From positions 965,494-1,029,493 of the forward strand of contig NZ_JAJPUI010000002.1 of the NCBI RefSeq assembly GCF_021390935.1: DNA of 64,000 nucleotides. Direction: 5' to 3'. The position numbers and the translations under genes are program-made. Source of the DNA: Streptomyces sp. CC228A. Its GTDB lineage: Bacteria > Actinomycetota > Actinomycetes > Streptomycetales > Streptomycetaceae. Under the pieces are notes generated by a model that was not told the DNA's origin, made no database searches, and worked only from the letters and a program-made list of their open reading frames with translations. Shown in pieces: positions 16,089 through 27,852 of this stretch; the stretch's first letter is position 1, and every line of letters starts with the position of its first letter.

Positions 16089-18174
16089 CTAGCGGGTGCC
16101 GGCCGGCCGGCCGGTGCGCTGGGTGGTGCGGTCCAGGACCAGGCCCAGCAGCACGATCGCGACACCGGCGCTCAGGCCGACGCCGAGCTGGCTCTTCTGG
16201 AGGCCGTAGACGACGTCGTAGCCGAGCGCGCCGGAGCCGACGAAGCCGCCGACGATGACCATGGCGAGGACCAGCACGACACCCTGGTTGAGGGCGAGCA
16301 TCAGCGCGGGCCGGGCCAGCGGGAGCTGCACCTGGCGGATCTGCTGGAACGTGGAGGCGCCCATCGAGCGGGCCGCCTCCAGCGTCGCGGAGTCGACCTG
16401 GCGCAGGCCCTGCACGGTGATCCGCACGACGGCGGGCAGCGCGTACAGCACGGCCGCCGCGACGGCCGCCGCACGGCCCACGTTGAAGAGGGCCACCACC
16501 GGGATCAGGTAGATGAACTGCGGCAGGGTCTGCATGGTGTCCAGGACCGGCCGCAGGATCCGCTCCAGCAGCGGCATCCGGGCCGCCGCCACACCGATCG
16601 CGAAGCCGAGGACGAGGGTGACGACGACACCGGCGACAGCCTGGGACAGGGTGTCCAGGGAGTGGTTCCACAGGGAGCCGTCGGACACGGCGAGGACACC
16701 GACGCCGGCCATCGCCAGGACCGCGGTGCACATCGCGCCCCAGCCGCCCGCGAGCAGCGCGCACCCGGCGGCCAGCAGGAGCAGCAGCCACCACGGCGTG
16801 GCCGTCAGGCCGTCGCGGAGCGGGTTGAGGACGCCCACGGTGAAGCCGTCCGCCCAGGCGCGGGTGCCGCCGACGACGGGCACGCCCTCGGCCAGGTGGC
16901 CGGTGAACCAGTCCACGGCGGCGTTGACGGGCGGGGCGATGTCCACCTCCCACGTCTGGGGCCACTCCGCGATCAGCAGCAGCCACCCGGTCACGCCCAG
17001 CGCCACGCCGGAGACGGCCGTGACGGTCCAGGCGCGCAGGCCGTGCAGCCAGCGGGGGCCGGAGGTGGCCGCGCCCTCGCCGAGCCGCTCCCCGGCGGCG
17101 GAGGTCACGCGGTCCAGCCAGACGGCGAGCAGCACGATCGGGATGCCCGCGGCGAGCGCCCCGCCGACGTCGACGGTGGACAGCGCGCGGAACACCTCCT
17201 CGCCGAGGCCGCCGGCGCCGATCACCGAGGCGATGGTGACCATGGACAGCGCCATCATGATCGTCTGGTTGAGGCCGAGCAGGATCTCCTTGCGGGCGAG
17301 CGGCAGCCGCGCGGTCAGCAGCCGCTGCACCGGGCCGGTGCCCAGCGACGCCACGGCCTCCATCACGGACGGATCGGCGCCGCGCAGACCGAGGGCGGTC
17401 AGCCGGGCCATCGGCGGGGCCGCGTAGATGATCGTGGCGATCAGCGCGGACGGCACACCGATGTCGAACAGCAGGACCAGCGGCAGCAGATAGGCGAACG
17501 CCGGCATGATCTGCATGGTGTCCAGGGCGGGCCGCAGGATCCGCTCGAAGCGGTCCGACAGGCCGGCGCCCAGGCCGAGCAGTCCGCCGACCGCCGCCGC
17601 GACGGTGACGGCGACCGCCATGAGGGCGAGGGTCTCCATGGTGGCCTGCCACATGCCGAGGACCCCGCACGCCGCGAACGCGGCGAGGGTGACACCGGCG
17701 AGTTTCAGTCCGCGCCGGTCGCGCAGTCCGCCGATCCGCCAGGACAGCAGCACGGCGGCCACCGTCACCGGGAACCAGCCGACGCCCTCCAGCAGGCCGG
17801 TCATCCAGGCGACGGAGCCTTCGGACCAGTTGCTCAGGTGCAGCAGGAAGTAGAGGAAGACGGGGTGGGTGTCCCGGTTGCCGACGATCCAGCCGTACAC
17901 GTCGTCCAGGGGGCTCTGCACGTCGACGGTCAGCGCGGTCGGCCATGTGCCGCTGCCCCACAGGGCGGCGGCGAGCGGGACGAGGACGAGCGCGGCGGCG
18001 CCCAGCGGCAGCAGGCGGCGCAGCAGCGGGTGGCGCAGCGGCGAGCGGCGGCCGGCGGGGCGGACCCGCCGGCCGGCGCGGTCGGCGCGGCGGACGTGCC
18101 GCCGGTGTCCTTCAGCACCGCGGCCTCCTCCGGCTCGGGTCTCTCGGATGCGGGGGTGGGGGCGGTCGTCGCGG

Positions 18175-18178
<4 letters not shown>
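16089..18178 (-). CDS. Glycine betaine ABC transporter permease, fused double domain, frame-interrupted
   Basis: This integral membrane protein of about 696 residues contains two permease units, each with a ProW-type EAA region ([29 protein letters not shown] and [26 protein letters not shown]) and DTMQ motifs. The fusion replaces the usual dimer of identical permeases. The N-terminus (ATG at 18178, [14 protein letters not shown]) is in a different frame from the rest. One missing base near 18045-18060 joins them. The ATG overlaps the ATPase stop as ATGA. It forms the channel for the ATPase upstream and lipoprotein downstream. Confidence 0.85.
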
Positions 18179-19268
<1,090 letters not shown>

Positions 19269-19272
<4 letters not shown>

Positions 19273-20813
19273 CGCGCGTCACCGCCCAGCAGTTCGGCGG
19301 CCTTCTCGCCGACCATCAGCACCGCCACCATCGGGTTGACGGCCGTCATGGTCGGGAAGACGGACGCGTCGGCGATCCGCAGGCCGTCCACGCCCCTCAC
19401 CTTCAGGTCGGGGGTGACCACGGCCAGTTCGTCGTCGGCCGCGCCCATCTTGCAGGTGCCGGCCGGGTGGTAGACGGTGTGGGCGACCTTCCTGGCGTAC
19501 TCGCTGAGCTCCTCGTCGCCCGTGACGTCCGGCCCGGGGCAGACCTCCCGCTTGAGCCAGCCGGCCAGCGGCTCGGTCTTCGCGATCTCGCGCGCGATGC
19601 GGATCCCGTCGACGAGGGTGCGGGCGTCGTAGTCCTCCTCGTCCGTGAAGTAGCGGAAGTCGAGGGCGGGCTTCACGGACGGGTCCGCGCTGGTGAGGTA
19701 GAGGCGGCCGCGGCTGCGCGGCTTGGGGATGTTCGGCGTCATCGACACGCCGTGCGCGGGCTTCTCGTAGCCGAGGCGCTCCGGGTTGTCGGTGAAGGGG
19801 ATCTGGTAGAAGTGGAACATCAGGTCGGGCCCCGGCGCATCGGGGTCGCGGCGGACGAACAGGCCCGCGTCGCTGTCCATCGCCGAGTTGTCCGGGATGG
19901 GGCCGTCCGTCTCCCAGACGATGACCGACTCGGGGTGGTCGAGCAGGTTCTCGCCGACGCCCGGCAGGTCGTGGCGCACCGGGATGCCGAGGGCCTCCAG
20001 GTCCTGGCGCGGGCCGATGCCGGAGTGCATCAGCAGGCGGGGCGTGTCGACGGCGCCCGCGCAGACGATCACCTCGCGGCGGGCGGTGAGCAGTTCCTCG
20101 GTGCCGTCCTGGCGGCGGACGCGGACGCCGGACGCCCGGGTTCCGTCGAACTCCAGGCCGTACGCCCAGGTCTCCAGCAGGATGCGGAGGTTGGGCCGCT
20201 CGTCCATCACCGGGTGCAGGTAGGCCACGGAGGCGGAGGAGCGCTTGTTGTCCTCCGGGTGGTAGGCCAGGTCGAAGAAGCCGACGCCCTCGTGGAACGG
20301 CTTCTTGTTGAAGCCCTCGACGCGCGGCACGCCGAGCGCGGCCTGCGCGGCGTCGACGAAGTCGCGGGCGATGGCGTTCCGGTCCTTCTCGTCGACGGGG
20401 ACGATGTGGTTGAGGAGCCGGTCGTAGTACGGGTCCATGGCGGCGGCGTCCCAGCCGTCGGCGCCGGCCGCGGCCCACTCGTCCCAGTCGGACGGGAGCG
20501 GCTTGAAGGATATGAGCGTGTTGTGGGAGGAGCAGCCGCCGAGGACCCGGGCGCGGCTGTGCCGGATGTGGGAGTTGCCGCGTGGCTGCTCGACGGTGGG
20601 GTAGTCGTAGTCGAGGTCGCCGCCGAGGAGGCCGAGCCAGCGGCGGAGGGTGAGGACGTCGGGCCGGTCCCGGTCGTCGGGGCCGCCCTCGACGACGGCG
20701 ACGGTGACGTCCGGGTCGGCGGTGAGGCGGTGGGCGATGACGGAGCCCGCGGTGCCGCCGCCGACGATGACGTAGTCGAAAGCTGCGGGGGTGTGGTCAG
20801 GGGTGCTGCTCAT
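19269..20813 (-). CDS. GMC oxidoreductase, choline dehydrogenase type
   Basis: This 514-residue FAD enzyme begins with the dinucleotide-binding motif [18 protein letters not shown] and contains the GMC signatures ([11 protein letters not shown] region, and [18 protein letters not shown]) and the C-terminal PAGTCKMG and [16 protein letters not shown] motifs. In this operon it most likely oxidises choline to betaine aldehyde, which the upstream dehydrogenase converts to glycine betaine. The ATG at 20813 is separated by 95 bp from the upstream gene. Another GMC substrate cannot be excluded from sequence alone. Confidence 0.88.
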
Positions 20814-20908
20814 GGTGTGTGTTCCTGCGTCCGTGTGCGGTGTGCCGGTCGGTGGGCGGCCGGTCGGGCGGGGCGGGAGGGGCCCGGCCGGTCGCCGGCG
20901 GTGGCTGA

Positions 20909-22417
20909 TCAGCCCTTGAACCAGCGCACCGGGCGGGGGGCGAGGTTCTGGTAGACGTGCTTGCTCTCGCGGTACTCGGCGAGCCCGGCGGGGCCCAGTT
21001 CGCGGCCGATGCCGCTCTTGCCGAAGCCGCCCCACTCCGCCTGCGGCAGGTAGGGGTGGAAGTCGTTGATCCAGACGGTGCCGTGGCGGAGCCGGGCGGC
21101 GACGCGCCGGGCGCGGCCCGCGTCGGCGGACCAGACGGCTCCGGCCAGGCCGTACTCGGTGTCGTTGGCGAGGGCGACCGCCTCGTCCTCGGTACGGAAC
21201 GTCTCGACGGTGAGGACCGGGCCGAAGACCTCCTCGCGGACCACCCGCATGCGGCGGTGGCAGCGGTCGAGGACGGTGGGCCGGTAGAACCAGCCGTCGC
21301 GCAGCTCGGGTTCGGTGGGGCGTTCGCCGCCCGCGCGCAGGACGGCGCCTTCGGCGAGGGCGGAGGCGACGTAGTCCTCGGTGCGGGCCAGTTGCGCGGC
21401 GGAGACCAGCGGGCCGCACTCGGCGTCCGGGTCGGTGCCGCGGCCGAGGCGGATCCGCTCGGCGCGGCGGGCCAGTTCGGCCGTGAACCGCTCCCGCAGG
21501 GACTCCTCGATGATGAGCCGGGAGCCGGCCGAGCAGACCTGGCCGCTGTGGATGAACGCGGCGTTGAGTGCCTGGTCCACGGCGGTGTCGAAGCCCCCGG
21601 CCGTGGCGCAGGCGTCCGCGAAGACCACGTTCGGGTTCTTGCCGCCGAGTTCGAGGGCGACCTTCTTGACGGAGTCGGCGGCGGCGCGCATCACCTTCGT
21701 GCCGCTGACGAGGCCGCCGGTGAAGGAGACCAGGTCGACGTCGGGGTGCTCGGCGAAGCGGGCGCCGACGGGGTCGCCGGGGCCGGTGACGATGTTGGCG
21801 ACACCGGCCGGGAGGCCGGCCTCCACGAGCAGCCGGACGAGGGCCACGGTGGAGAGCGGGGTGATCTCGCTCGGCTTGACGACGAAGGTGTTGCCCGCGG
21901 CGAGCGCCGGGGCGATCTTCCAGCTGGCCTGGAGGAGGGGGTAGTTCCAGGGGGTGATGAGGGCGCAGACGCCGACGGGTTCGTGGACGACCACGCTGTG
22001 GATGTCCGGTGAGCCGGCGTCGACGACCCGGCCGCCGCTCTCGTTGACGACGAGGTCGGCGAAGTACCGGAAGGCGTCGGTCACGCAGTCGACGTCGACG
22101 CGGCCTTCCTCCAGGGTCTTGCCGGCGTCGCGGCTCTCCAGCAGGGCCAGTTCCTCGCGGTCGCGCTGCAGCAGGTCGGCGACGCGTCGCAGCAGGGCCG
22201 CCCGTTCGGCGACCGGTGTGCGCGGCCACTCCCCTTGGCCCCGGTCGAATGCCCTGCGTGCGGCGGCGATCGCGGCGTCGGCGTCTTCGGCCCCGCCTTC
22301 CGCCACGACGGCGAAGGCCGTGGCGTCGGCGGGGTCGAGTACGTCACGAGTGGCTCCGGAAGCGGCCGAGCGCCACTGTCCGTCCACATGGATGGTGTGT
22401 TTGTCGTGTTCCGACAC
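20909..22417 (-). CDS. betB: Betaine-aldehyde dehydrogenase-type aldehyde dehydrogenase
   Basis: This 502-residue NAD(P)-dependent aldehyde dehydrogenase has the TPWNYPLLQASWK motif, NAD site (FTGGLVSGTKVM), catalytic Glu in ELGGKNPNVVF and catalytic Cys in HSGQVCSAGSRL. Start is GTG with GGAAGG 12 nt upstream. It is the first gene of an operon with a choline-dehydrogenase-like enzyme and a betaine ABC transporter, so glycine betaine formation is the probable role. A 14-bp palindrome lies 36 bp upstream and may be an operator. Confidence 0.88.
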   Translation of the reverse strand: MSEHDKHTIHVDGQWRSAASGATRDVLDPADATAFAVVAEGGAEDADAAIAAARRAFDRGQGEWPRTPVAERAALLRRVADLLQRDREELALLESRDAGKTLEEGRVDVDCVTDAFRYFADLVVNESGGRVVDAGSPDIHSVVVHEPVGVCALITPWNYPLLQASWKIAPALAAGNTFVVKPSEITPLSTVALVRLLVEAGLPAGVANIVTGPGDPVGARFAEHPDVDLVSFTGGLVSGTKVMRAAADSVKKVALELGGKNPNVVFADACATAGGFDTAVDQALNAAFIHSGQVCSAGSRLIIEESLRERFTAELARRAERIRLGRGTDPDAECGPLVSAAQLARTEDYVASALAEGAVLRAGGERPTEPELRDGWFYRPTVLDRCHRRMRVVREEVFGPVLTVETFRTEDEAVALANDTEYGLAGAVWSADAGRARRVAARLRHGTVWINDFHPYLPQAEWGGFGKSGIGRELGPAGLAEYRESKHVYQNLAPRPVRWFKG

Positions 22418-22453
22418 TTCGCGTGTTGCCTTCCGTACCGGGTGCGGTCAGAA

Positions 22454-22467
22454 CCGGTCATGACCGG
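22454..22467. promoter_or_regulatory. Palindrome upstream of the betaine operon
   Basis: CCGGTCATGACCGG is a perfect 14-bp palindrome 36 bp before the betB-like start codon. Its position fits an operator for a dimeric repressor controlling the operon. No BetI-type TetR gene lies next to the operon in this window. Confidence 0.5.
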
Positions 22468-22554
22468 CGACCCGGGCGCCTGCCCTAGGGCCTGGAAAGC
22501 ATGCGCGAAAGTGGCGCGGATCACCCTGGCGCGGATGTCGGGGCTGTGCGGTGC

Positions 22555-23082
22555 CTACTCCGCGGGCTCGTCCTGGACGCGGAGGCAGGCGATCCAGCGC
22601 GGCGCCGTCATGTGGACCGCGAAGACCCCGAGGGCCACCGGGAAGAGGACGTTCCCGAAGCCGGCGCCGCCGAGCCGGTCCGTCAGCACGGCCGCGGCGG
22701 CGAGCCCCGCCAGCACCGCGGCGGTCCACCGGTGCCCGGCGGCCAGGGCGCGGTCCCGCTCGGCGCGCTGGCGCTCGTCGAGCATGCGGGCCCTCAGCTC
22801 GAACAGGCCGCGCGTGGCGGCGTTGACGACACCCATGGCCACGCACCAGGGCAGCAGCAGACCCAGCAGCACGAAGGCGGGCCACACGCGGTCGCCGACG
22901 ACCGTCGCCGACAGGGCCGCCACATATCCGGCCGTCAGGGCGGCGTGGGCGGCCACCCAGGCACGGCGGCGGGCGGCCGTGGCGTACAGCGGGGCGGCCT
23001 CCGCGCGGTTCATCAGGGCGTACATGCGCCGGTCGCGGCGCGTGGGCGCCAGGGGCGTGCGCGTGCTCGCAGGTGCGTTCAT
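22555..23082 (-). CDS. Membrane partner of the XRE regulator
   Basis: This 175-residue protein has four predicted transmembrane helices (AAHAALTAGYVAALSATVVG, AFVLLGLLLPWCVAMGVV, WTAAVLAGLAAAAVLT, VLFPVALGVFAVHM) and a central charged helix rich in Arg (LRARMLDERQRAERDRAL). The ATG overlaps the stop of the XRE gene (ATGA at 23079-23082). Two-gene units of a short XRE protein and a DUF2178-like membrane protein occur in many Gram-positive bacteria. The membrane protein is thought to control the regulator, but the signal is unknown. Confidence 0.75.
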   Translation of the reverse strand: MNAPASTRTPLAPTRRDRRMYALMNRAEAAPLYATAARRRAWVAAHAALTAGYVAALSATVVGDRVWPAFVLLGLLLPWCVAMGVVNAATRGLFELRARMLDERQRAERDRALAAGHRWTAAVLAGLAAAAVLTDRLGGAGFGNVLFPVALGVFAVHMTAPRWIACLRVQDEPAE

Positions 23083-23339
23083 TTCTTCCCGTTCCTCCCG
23101 TTTTCCCCGTAGACCTCGGTCGTGAGCGGCGGGAACGGCTCCAGGGAGAACAGCGCCTCCACGGGGAGCCGGAAGTGCGCGGCCAGCTTCAGCGCGAGGT
23201 CGAGGCTGGGGTTGTACTGGCCGCGCTCGATGTAGCCGATGGTCTGGTAGTGGACGCCGACAGCCTCCGCGAGGGCCTGCCGGGACACCTTCCGCTCGGC
23301 CCTGACCACGGCCAGCCTGTTGTGCACCTGCTCGCTCAT
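23079..23339 (-). CDS. Short XRE-family DNA-binding protein
   Basis: This 86-residue protein is almost only a Cro/C1-type HTH: RLAVVRAERKVSRQALAEAV, then GVHYQTIGYIERGQYNPSLDLALKLA. No effector domain is present. It is translationally coupled to a membrane protein gene. The start codon lies within a 20-bp dyad (ATGTA...TACAT) in an AT-rich patch, so autoregulation is likely. Confidence 0.9.
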   Translation of the reverse strand: MSEQVHNRLAVVRAERKVSRQALAEAVGVHYQTIGYIERGQYNPSLDLALKLAAHFRLPVEALFSLEPFPPLTTEVYGENGRNGKK

Positions 23340-23357
23340 GTATAAGGAGTACTACAT
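23338..23357. promoter_or_regulatory. AT-rich dyad over the XRE start codon
   Basis: ATGTA (23338-23342) and TACAT (23353-23357) are symmetric arms around TAAGGAGTAC and overlap the XRE start codon. The patch is far more AT-rich than the genome average. It is a candidate auto-operator and core promoter (TAGTAC or TTATAC on the minus strand). Confidence 0.45.
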
Positions 23358-23403
23358 TTGATCGTGGGTCTGCAACGGCGTGCGGGAGCACTGGGCGCAA
23401 CGG

Positions 23404-23453
23404 CAGACACCCCGCCCCCGGCGGCGCGGGGCCTGCCGGGGGCGGGGTGTCTG
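23404..23453 (-). terminator. Terminator of mdh
   Basis: A perfect 19-bp inverted repeat (23404-23422 and 23435-23453, arms CAGACACCCCGCCCCCGGC) with a 12-nt loop lies 24 bp past the mdh stop. It is the strongest hairpin seen in the window. Confidence 0.85.
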
Positions 23454-23476
23454 CGGGAGGAGCGACCGGGTGGGGC

Positions 23477-24595
<1,119 letters not shown>

Positions 24596-24817
24596 TCAGG
24601 CTATCCGACCCGGCCCCCCGCGCACCCCCGCCCCCTTGTGTCCCGGCTCACCCGGACGGGGGACCCGCCTCCCGGCGGCCAGTCCCCCGGAAGGGAAGGC
24701 CAGTTGCGGTCGGCTTGCGGTCGGCGCCCCCTCCGCAGCGCACACCCGCGGCGGCCACCCGGACCCGGCGGCGCCAACCCGCCTCCCGGGCGCGGCCGCC
24801 CACCCCACCGGCGGCGT

Positions 24818-24981
24818 CAGCTCACCTCCCCAGCGCGGCCACCCGGACAGCGACGGCATCAGCTCACCTCCCCAGCGCGGCCACCCGGACACCGGCGGCA
24901 TCAGCTCGCCTCCCCAGCGCGGCCATCCGGACACCGCGGCATCAGCTCGCCTCCCCAGCACCGCCGCCCGGACACCGACGG
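24818..24981. repeat. Four tandem about 42-bp repeats
   Basis: Units starting CAGCTCACCTCCCCAGCGCG at 24818, 24860, 24902 and 24943 are 42, 42, 41 and about 39 bp long. The first three are very similar and the fourth is degenerate. Unit length varies by single bases, so the array is not under coding constraint. On the minus strand each unit would read WPRWGGEL. Confidence 0.85.
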
Positions 24982-25208
24982 CTCACCTCCCGGCGTGCCA
25001 GTCCGGCCCCCGGCGGCGTCAGCCCGCCTCCCGGGCGCGCCAGTCCGGTCCGGAGCCCACGGGCGCCCGCGGGGGATTGCGGCCCTCGGGTGACGGCCGC
25101 GTGGCGGCGCCTGCGGGCGCCGGTCCCGGGCGGCCTGCGGCGGCCGGTCCGGGGCCGCGTTCCGGCGGTCGGGCAGGAGCGGCCGCATGCGGTCGGCAGT
25201 CCGGACCC

Positions 25209-25257
25209 GCAGCGGGCAGCGGGCAGCGGGCAGCGGGCAGCGGGCAGCGGGCAGCGG
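25209..25257. repeat. Seven perfect heptamer repeats
   Basis: GCAGCGG is repeated seven times without change, 32 bp beyond the stop of the leftward HTH/DUF2690 gene. Such microsatellites are prone to slippage and would vary between strains. Confidence 0.9.
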
Positions 25258-25289
25258 GTAACGACGGTCGGGGTCCCCGCTCGCCGGCG

Positions 25290-26510
25290 TCAGTCGGGAT
25301 CGGTGCAGCCGCGTGCACCGCTCGCGAGGGTGGCGCAGGCCCGGGCCTCGGAGGCGTCGGACACGGCGACCATCAGCGTGTAGGCGTCGTCGTCGCCGGG
25401 GCGCACGGCCCTCTCGTGGGTCGCCCCGGCCGCGCTGACCTCCACGACGTCGCCGGGCGCGGCCCCGGAGACTCGGGCCCAGGCCGCACCGCACACCGGG
25501 CTGTGCCGGACCTCCACCCGGGTGGTGCCGACGGTCCGGTACGCGACGGTGGTGGCGTACGGGCGGCCGCACCGCATGCTCTCCGGGTCCCGGCCCGCGC
25601 ACCGGTCGCCGAAGCAGCCCGCGCCGGACGCCGGTCGGGGCCCGGCGGCAGCGGTGGGTGCGGCCGTGCCGGCGGGCGGCGCGTCCGGGACGGGGCGCGT
25701 GGACGCGGCGGACCGGGCGGGCGGGGCGGAGGCCGCCGCCGAGCGGTCGGCGGCGGCACCCGCCGCGCCCTTCCGGTCGCCGCCCAGGTCGGCGAGGAGG
25801 ACGGCGGCGGCCACCACCAGGAGCGCGCCCACGGCGCCCGCCACGAACATGGCGAGGACGCGCCCGCCGCCACCGGGCGCGGGGGAGGCGCGGCGCGGCG
25901 GGGGCCGCGCGCTGCGGGGGGACCGGTGAGCCGCGGTGGGCGGCTGCACCCGGCGGGGCGGGGCGGGCGGCCGGGCGGGGGTGCGCAGCTGCCGCGGCGC
26001 AGGGACGCCGACGCGCGGCGCGCCGGGGAGGCCGCGCTGCGGCTGCCGGGGCCGACCGCCGTACGGGGTACGGGCTCCGGGCTCACCCGCCGGTGCGGCC
26101 GGGGCCCCGGGCCACTCGCCCGAAGCGGCCGGGGAGTCAGGCCCGTCCTGGCTCCCGTGGCCGGTGCGCGGGAAGTCTCCGAGGGCGGCGCGGGCCTGGG
26201 CGATGCGCAGGGCGTCCAGGGTCCGGTCACGCTGCATCCCGGCGCGGTCCCAGGCCCGTTCGGCCAGCTCCCACAGGGTCAGCAGGTGCACCTGGCTGGT
26301 GCCGGTCACGTCGGCGAGGGCGGTGACCGCGCCCCGGGGCGGCAGCACCCGGGCATCCAGGTATGTCTGCCACGCGCTGCTGCTGTAGCCGGTGCGGTCC
26401 GCGACGGCGGCGACGCTCAGGCCGCTGCGGTCCACCAGTCGGCGCAGCCGGTCCGCGAACTCCCGCACCTGCGGGTCCAGCTCATCCGGTAGCGCCCTCC
26501 ACCGCGGCAT
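25290..26510 (-). CDS. Membrane-anchored HTH protein with DUF2690 ectodomain
   Basis: This 406-residue protein has an N-terminal XRE-like HTH (REFADRLRRLVDRSGLSVAA, then SSSAWQTYLDARVLPP), a long Pro/Arg-rich linker, one transmembrane helix (VLAMFVAGAVGALLVVAAAVLLA), an Ala/Pro-rich stalk and a C-terminal DUF2690 domain with paired Cys residues (CFGDRCAGRDP, MRCGRPY, VCGAAWARV, ACATLASGARGC). The ectodomain would sit outside the membrane, so the protein may be a one-component sensor linking a cell-surface signal to transcription. ATG at 26510 follows GGGAG. Two related proteins follow at 29.7-31.5 kb. Confidence 0.8.
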   Translation of the reverse strand: MPRWRALPDELDPQVREFADRLRRLVDRSGLSVAAVADRTGYSSSAWQTYLDARVLPPRGAVTALADVTGTSQVHLLTLWELAERAWDRAGMQRDRTLDALRIAQARAALGDFPRTGHGSQDGPDSPAASGEWPGAPAAPAGEPGARTPYGGRPRQPQRGLPGAPRVGVPAPRQLRTPARPPAPPRRVQPPTAAHRSPRSARPPPRRASPAPGGGGRVLAMFVAGAVGALLVVAAAVLLADLGGDRKGAAGAAADRSAAASAPPARSAASTRPVPDAPPAGTAAPTAAAGPRPASGAGCFGDRCAGRDPESMRCGRPYATTVAYRTVGTTRVEVRHSPVCGAAWARVSGAAPGDVVEVSAAGATHERAVRPGDDDAYTLMVAVSDASEARACATLASGARGCTDPD

Positions 26511-26700
26511 TGCCCGCTCCCCCCTGCCCCCTGACGTCGGTTCACCCTGTGACGGTGCGTGCCGCCAGGATGACAGCTCCGGCGCACGGTTTCCCACTCG
26601 TGGCCGAGCGCGCACACCGTGCCGGAATGGTCACTTCCGTGCCACAGCGAACGGACATCCCTTGATCGGAATTGGCGCGTCCATGACGCTGTTCTCGCAA

Positions 26701-26740
26701 GCGGCGCCCGTCCCGACTCGGGGGAGGGGACGGGCGCCGC
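26701..26740 (-). terminator. Terminator of the folD-DUF3017 unit
   Basis: A perfect 14-bp inverted repeat (26701-26714 and 26727-26740) with a 12-nt loop lies 10 bp past the DUF3017 stop. Confidence 0.8.
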
Positions 26741-26750
26741 TCGTCCCGAC

Positions 26751-27835
26751 TCAGCGCACCGTGAACTTCACGGCCTCCGTCAGGAACGGGATCTCCAGCC
26801 ACGGGCTCGGCTGCGACTTGAGCGCGAACAGCACGATGGCGCTGCCGAGCACGCCGTACGTGATGACGTCCGTGAAGCGGGACCGTACGGCCAGCATGCC
26901 CGCCGAGGGCAGGACGCGGCGCAGCACGGCGCCCGTGAGCAGCGCGCCACCGACGAGGAGCGCACCGATCCGCGGGGCCTCGCGGAACGGGTCCGCCCCG
27001 ATGACGAGCAGCCCCAGCACGGTGAGCCCCAGCACGGCGAGCAGCGGCCACTGCCTGGCCGGCGCGGGCGCGTCGCCGGGGCAGCCCTGCCCCCGCCCTC
27101 GGGCCGCGCCGTGCCCTCCGTGACCCGCACGACGGACCGGCCCCGGGACGCCCCGTCCGACGGGACGCCGTCGTCCGCTGCCGACTTGCCCCGGGTGGCG
27201 GCGCGGCCGCCCTCACCCCTCGGGGGCCCCTCGTCGGCGGATGCGGACGGCCCGGAGGGGCCGCCCCGTCCGGCAGAGGGCGCCCCGTCAGCGTGCTGTG
27301 CCCGCTCGGCGGAGGCAGCCGGCTCGGCGGAGGCAGCCGGCTCGGCGGAGGCAGCCGGCTCGGCGGGGTCTGTCTGCTCGGTGGCGCCTGCGCGCTCGGT
27401 GGAGGCAGCCAGCTCGGCGGAATCCTTCCGCTTGGCAGGGTCTGTCCGCTTGGCGGAGACGACCCTGGCGGCGGAGGCAGTCCGCTCGGCGGAGGCAGTC
27501 CGCTCGGCGGAGGCAGTCCGCTCGGCGGAGGTCGATGGCGTCGGATGTCCGTCCGCCCCGCGGCCGTCCGCCTGGTGGCCGGTCACCCCGTGGCCCTCGG
27601 CCCCGTGGCCGTCGGCCGGTCGGGCGTCAGCCGGGTGACCGTCCGCGACGCGGCTCCGGGGCGCGGCGCGCCCGTGCGGTGCGGGGTCGGCCGACGGGCC
27701 CGAGGCGCCGCCGGGCGCGCCGCCGCCCTCCGCCGCCGCGCGGCCGGAGGCGGCCGGTGCCGTACCGCTCGCCGGGTCGGCCGGCTCCGTGTCGCCCGCC
27801 TCGGTGCGGGATCCGTCGTTCGCCCGTACGCCCAT
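26751..27835 (-). CDS. DUF3017 membrane protein with repetitive N-terminal linker, frame-interrupted
   Basis: The C-terminal about 90 residues form three transmembrane helices typical of DUF3017 (LGLTVLGLLVIGADPFREAP, IGALLVGGALLTGAVLRRVL, VITYGVLGSAIVLFALKS). The N-terminal about 260 residues are hydrophilic low-complexity sequence with six-residue repeats (AERTAS, EPAASA). The ATG at 27835 follows GGGGAGGACC. The halves are in different frames. One missing base near 27060-27080 connects them. It lies 17 bp downstream of folD and is probably cotranscribed. Function is unknown. Linkers of this length are unusual for the family. Confidence 0.75.
27304..27357. repeat. Three perfect 18-bp coding repeats
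   Basis: GCTCGGCGGAGGCAGCCG is repeated three times within the DUF3017 linker, encoding a repeated six-residue EPAASA unit. The length is a multiple of three, so copy-number change keeps the frame. Confidence 0.9.
27471..27531. repeat. Second 18-bp coding repeat array
   Basis: GCGGAGGCAGTCCGCTCG occurs three times plus a partial copy, encoding repeated AERTAS in the same linker. It shares its core (CTCGGCGGAGGCAG) with the array at 27304-27357. Confidence 0.9.
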
Positions 27836-27852
27836 GGGGTGGTCCTCCCCGT

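Noticed and set aside
16010..17961. Open frame on the minus strand in phase with the binding-protein gene and extending far upstream of it
   Set aside because: It is antisense-free but out of frame with the permease, whose membrane helices occupy the other frame. The composition is Arg/Pro-rich noise.
24596..24961. Repetitive minus-strand protein with WPRWGGEL units
   Set aside because: No ribosome binding site, unit length varies by single bases, and the composition is that of DNA repeats read by chance.
24818..24981. Possible CRISPR or clustered repeat locus
   Set aside because: The repeats are contiguous 39-42-bp units without spacer diversity.
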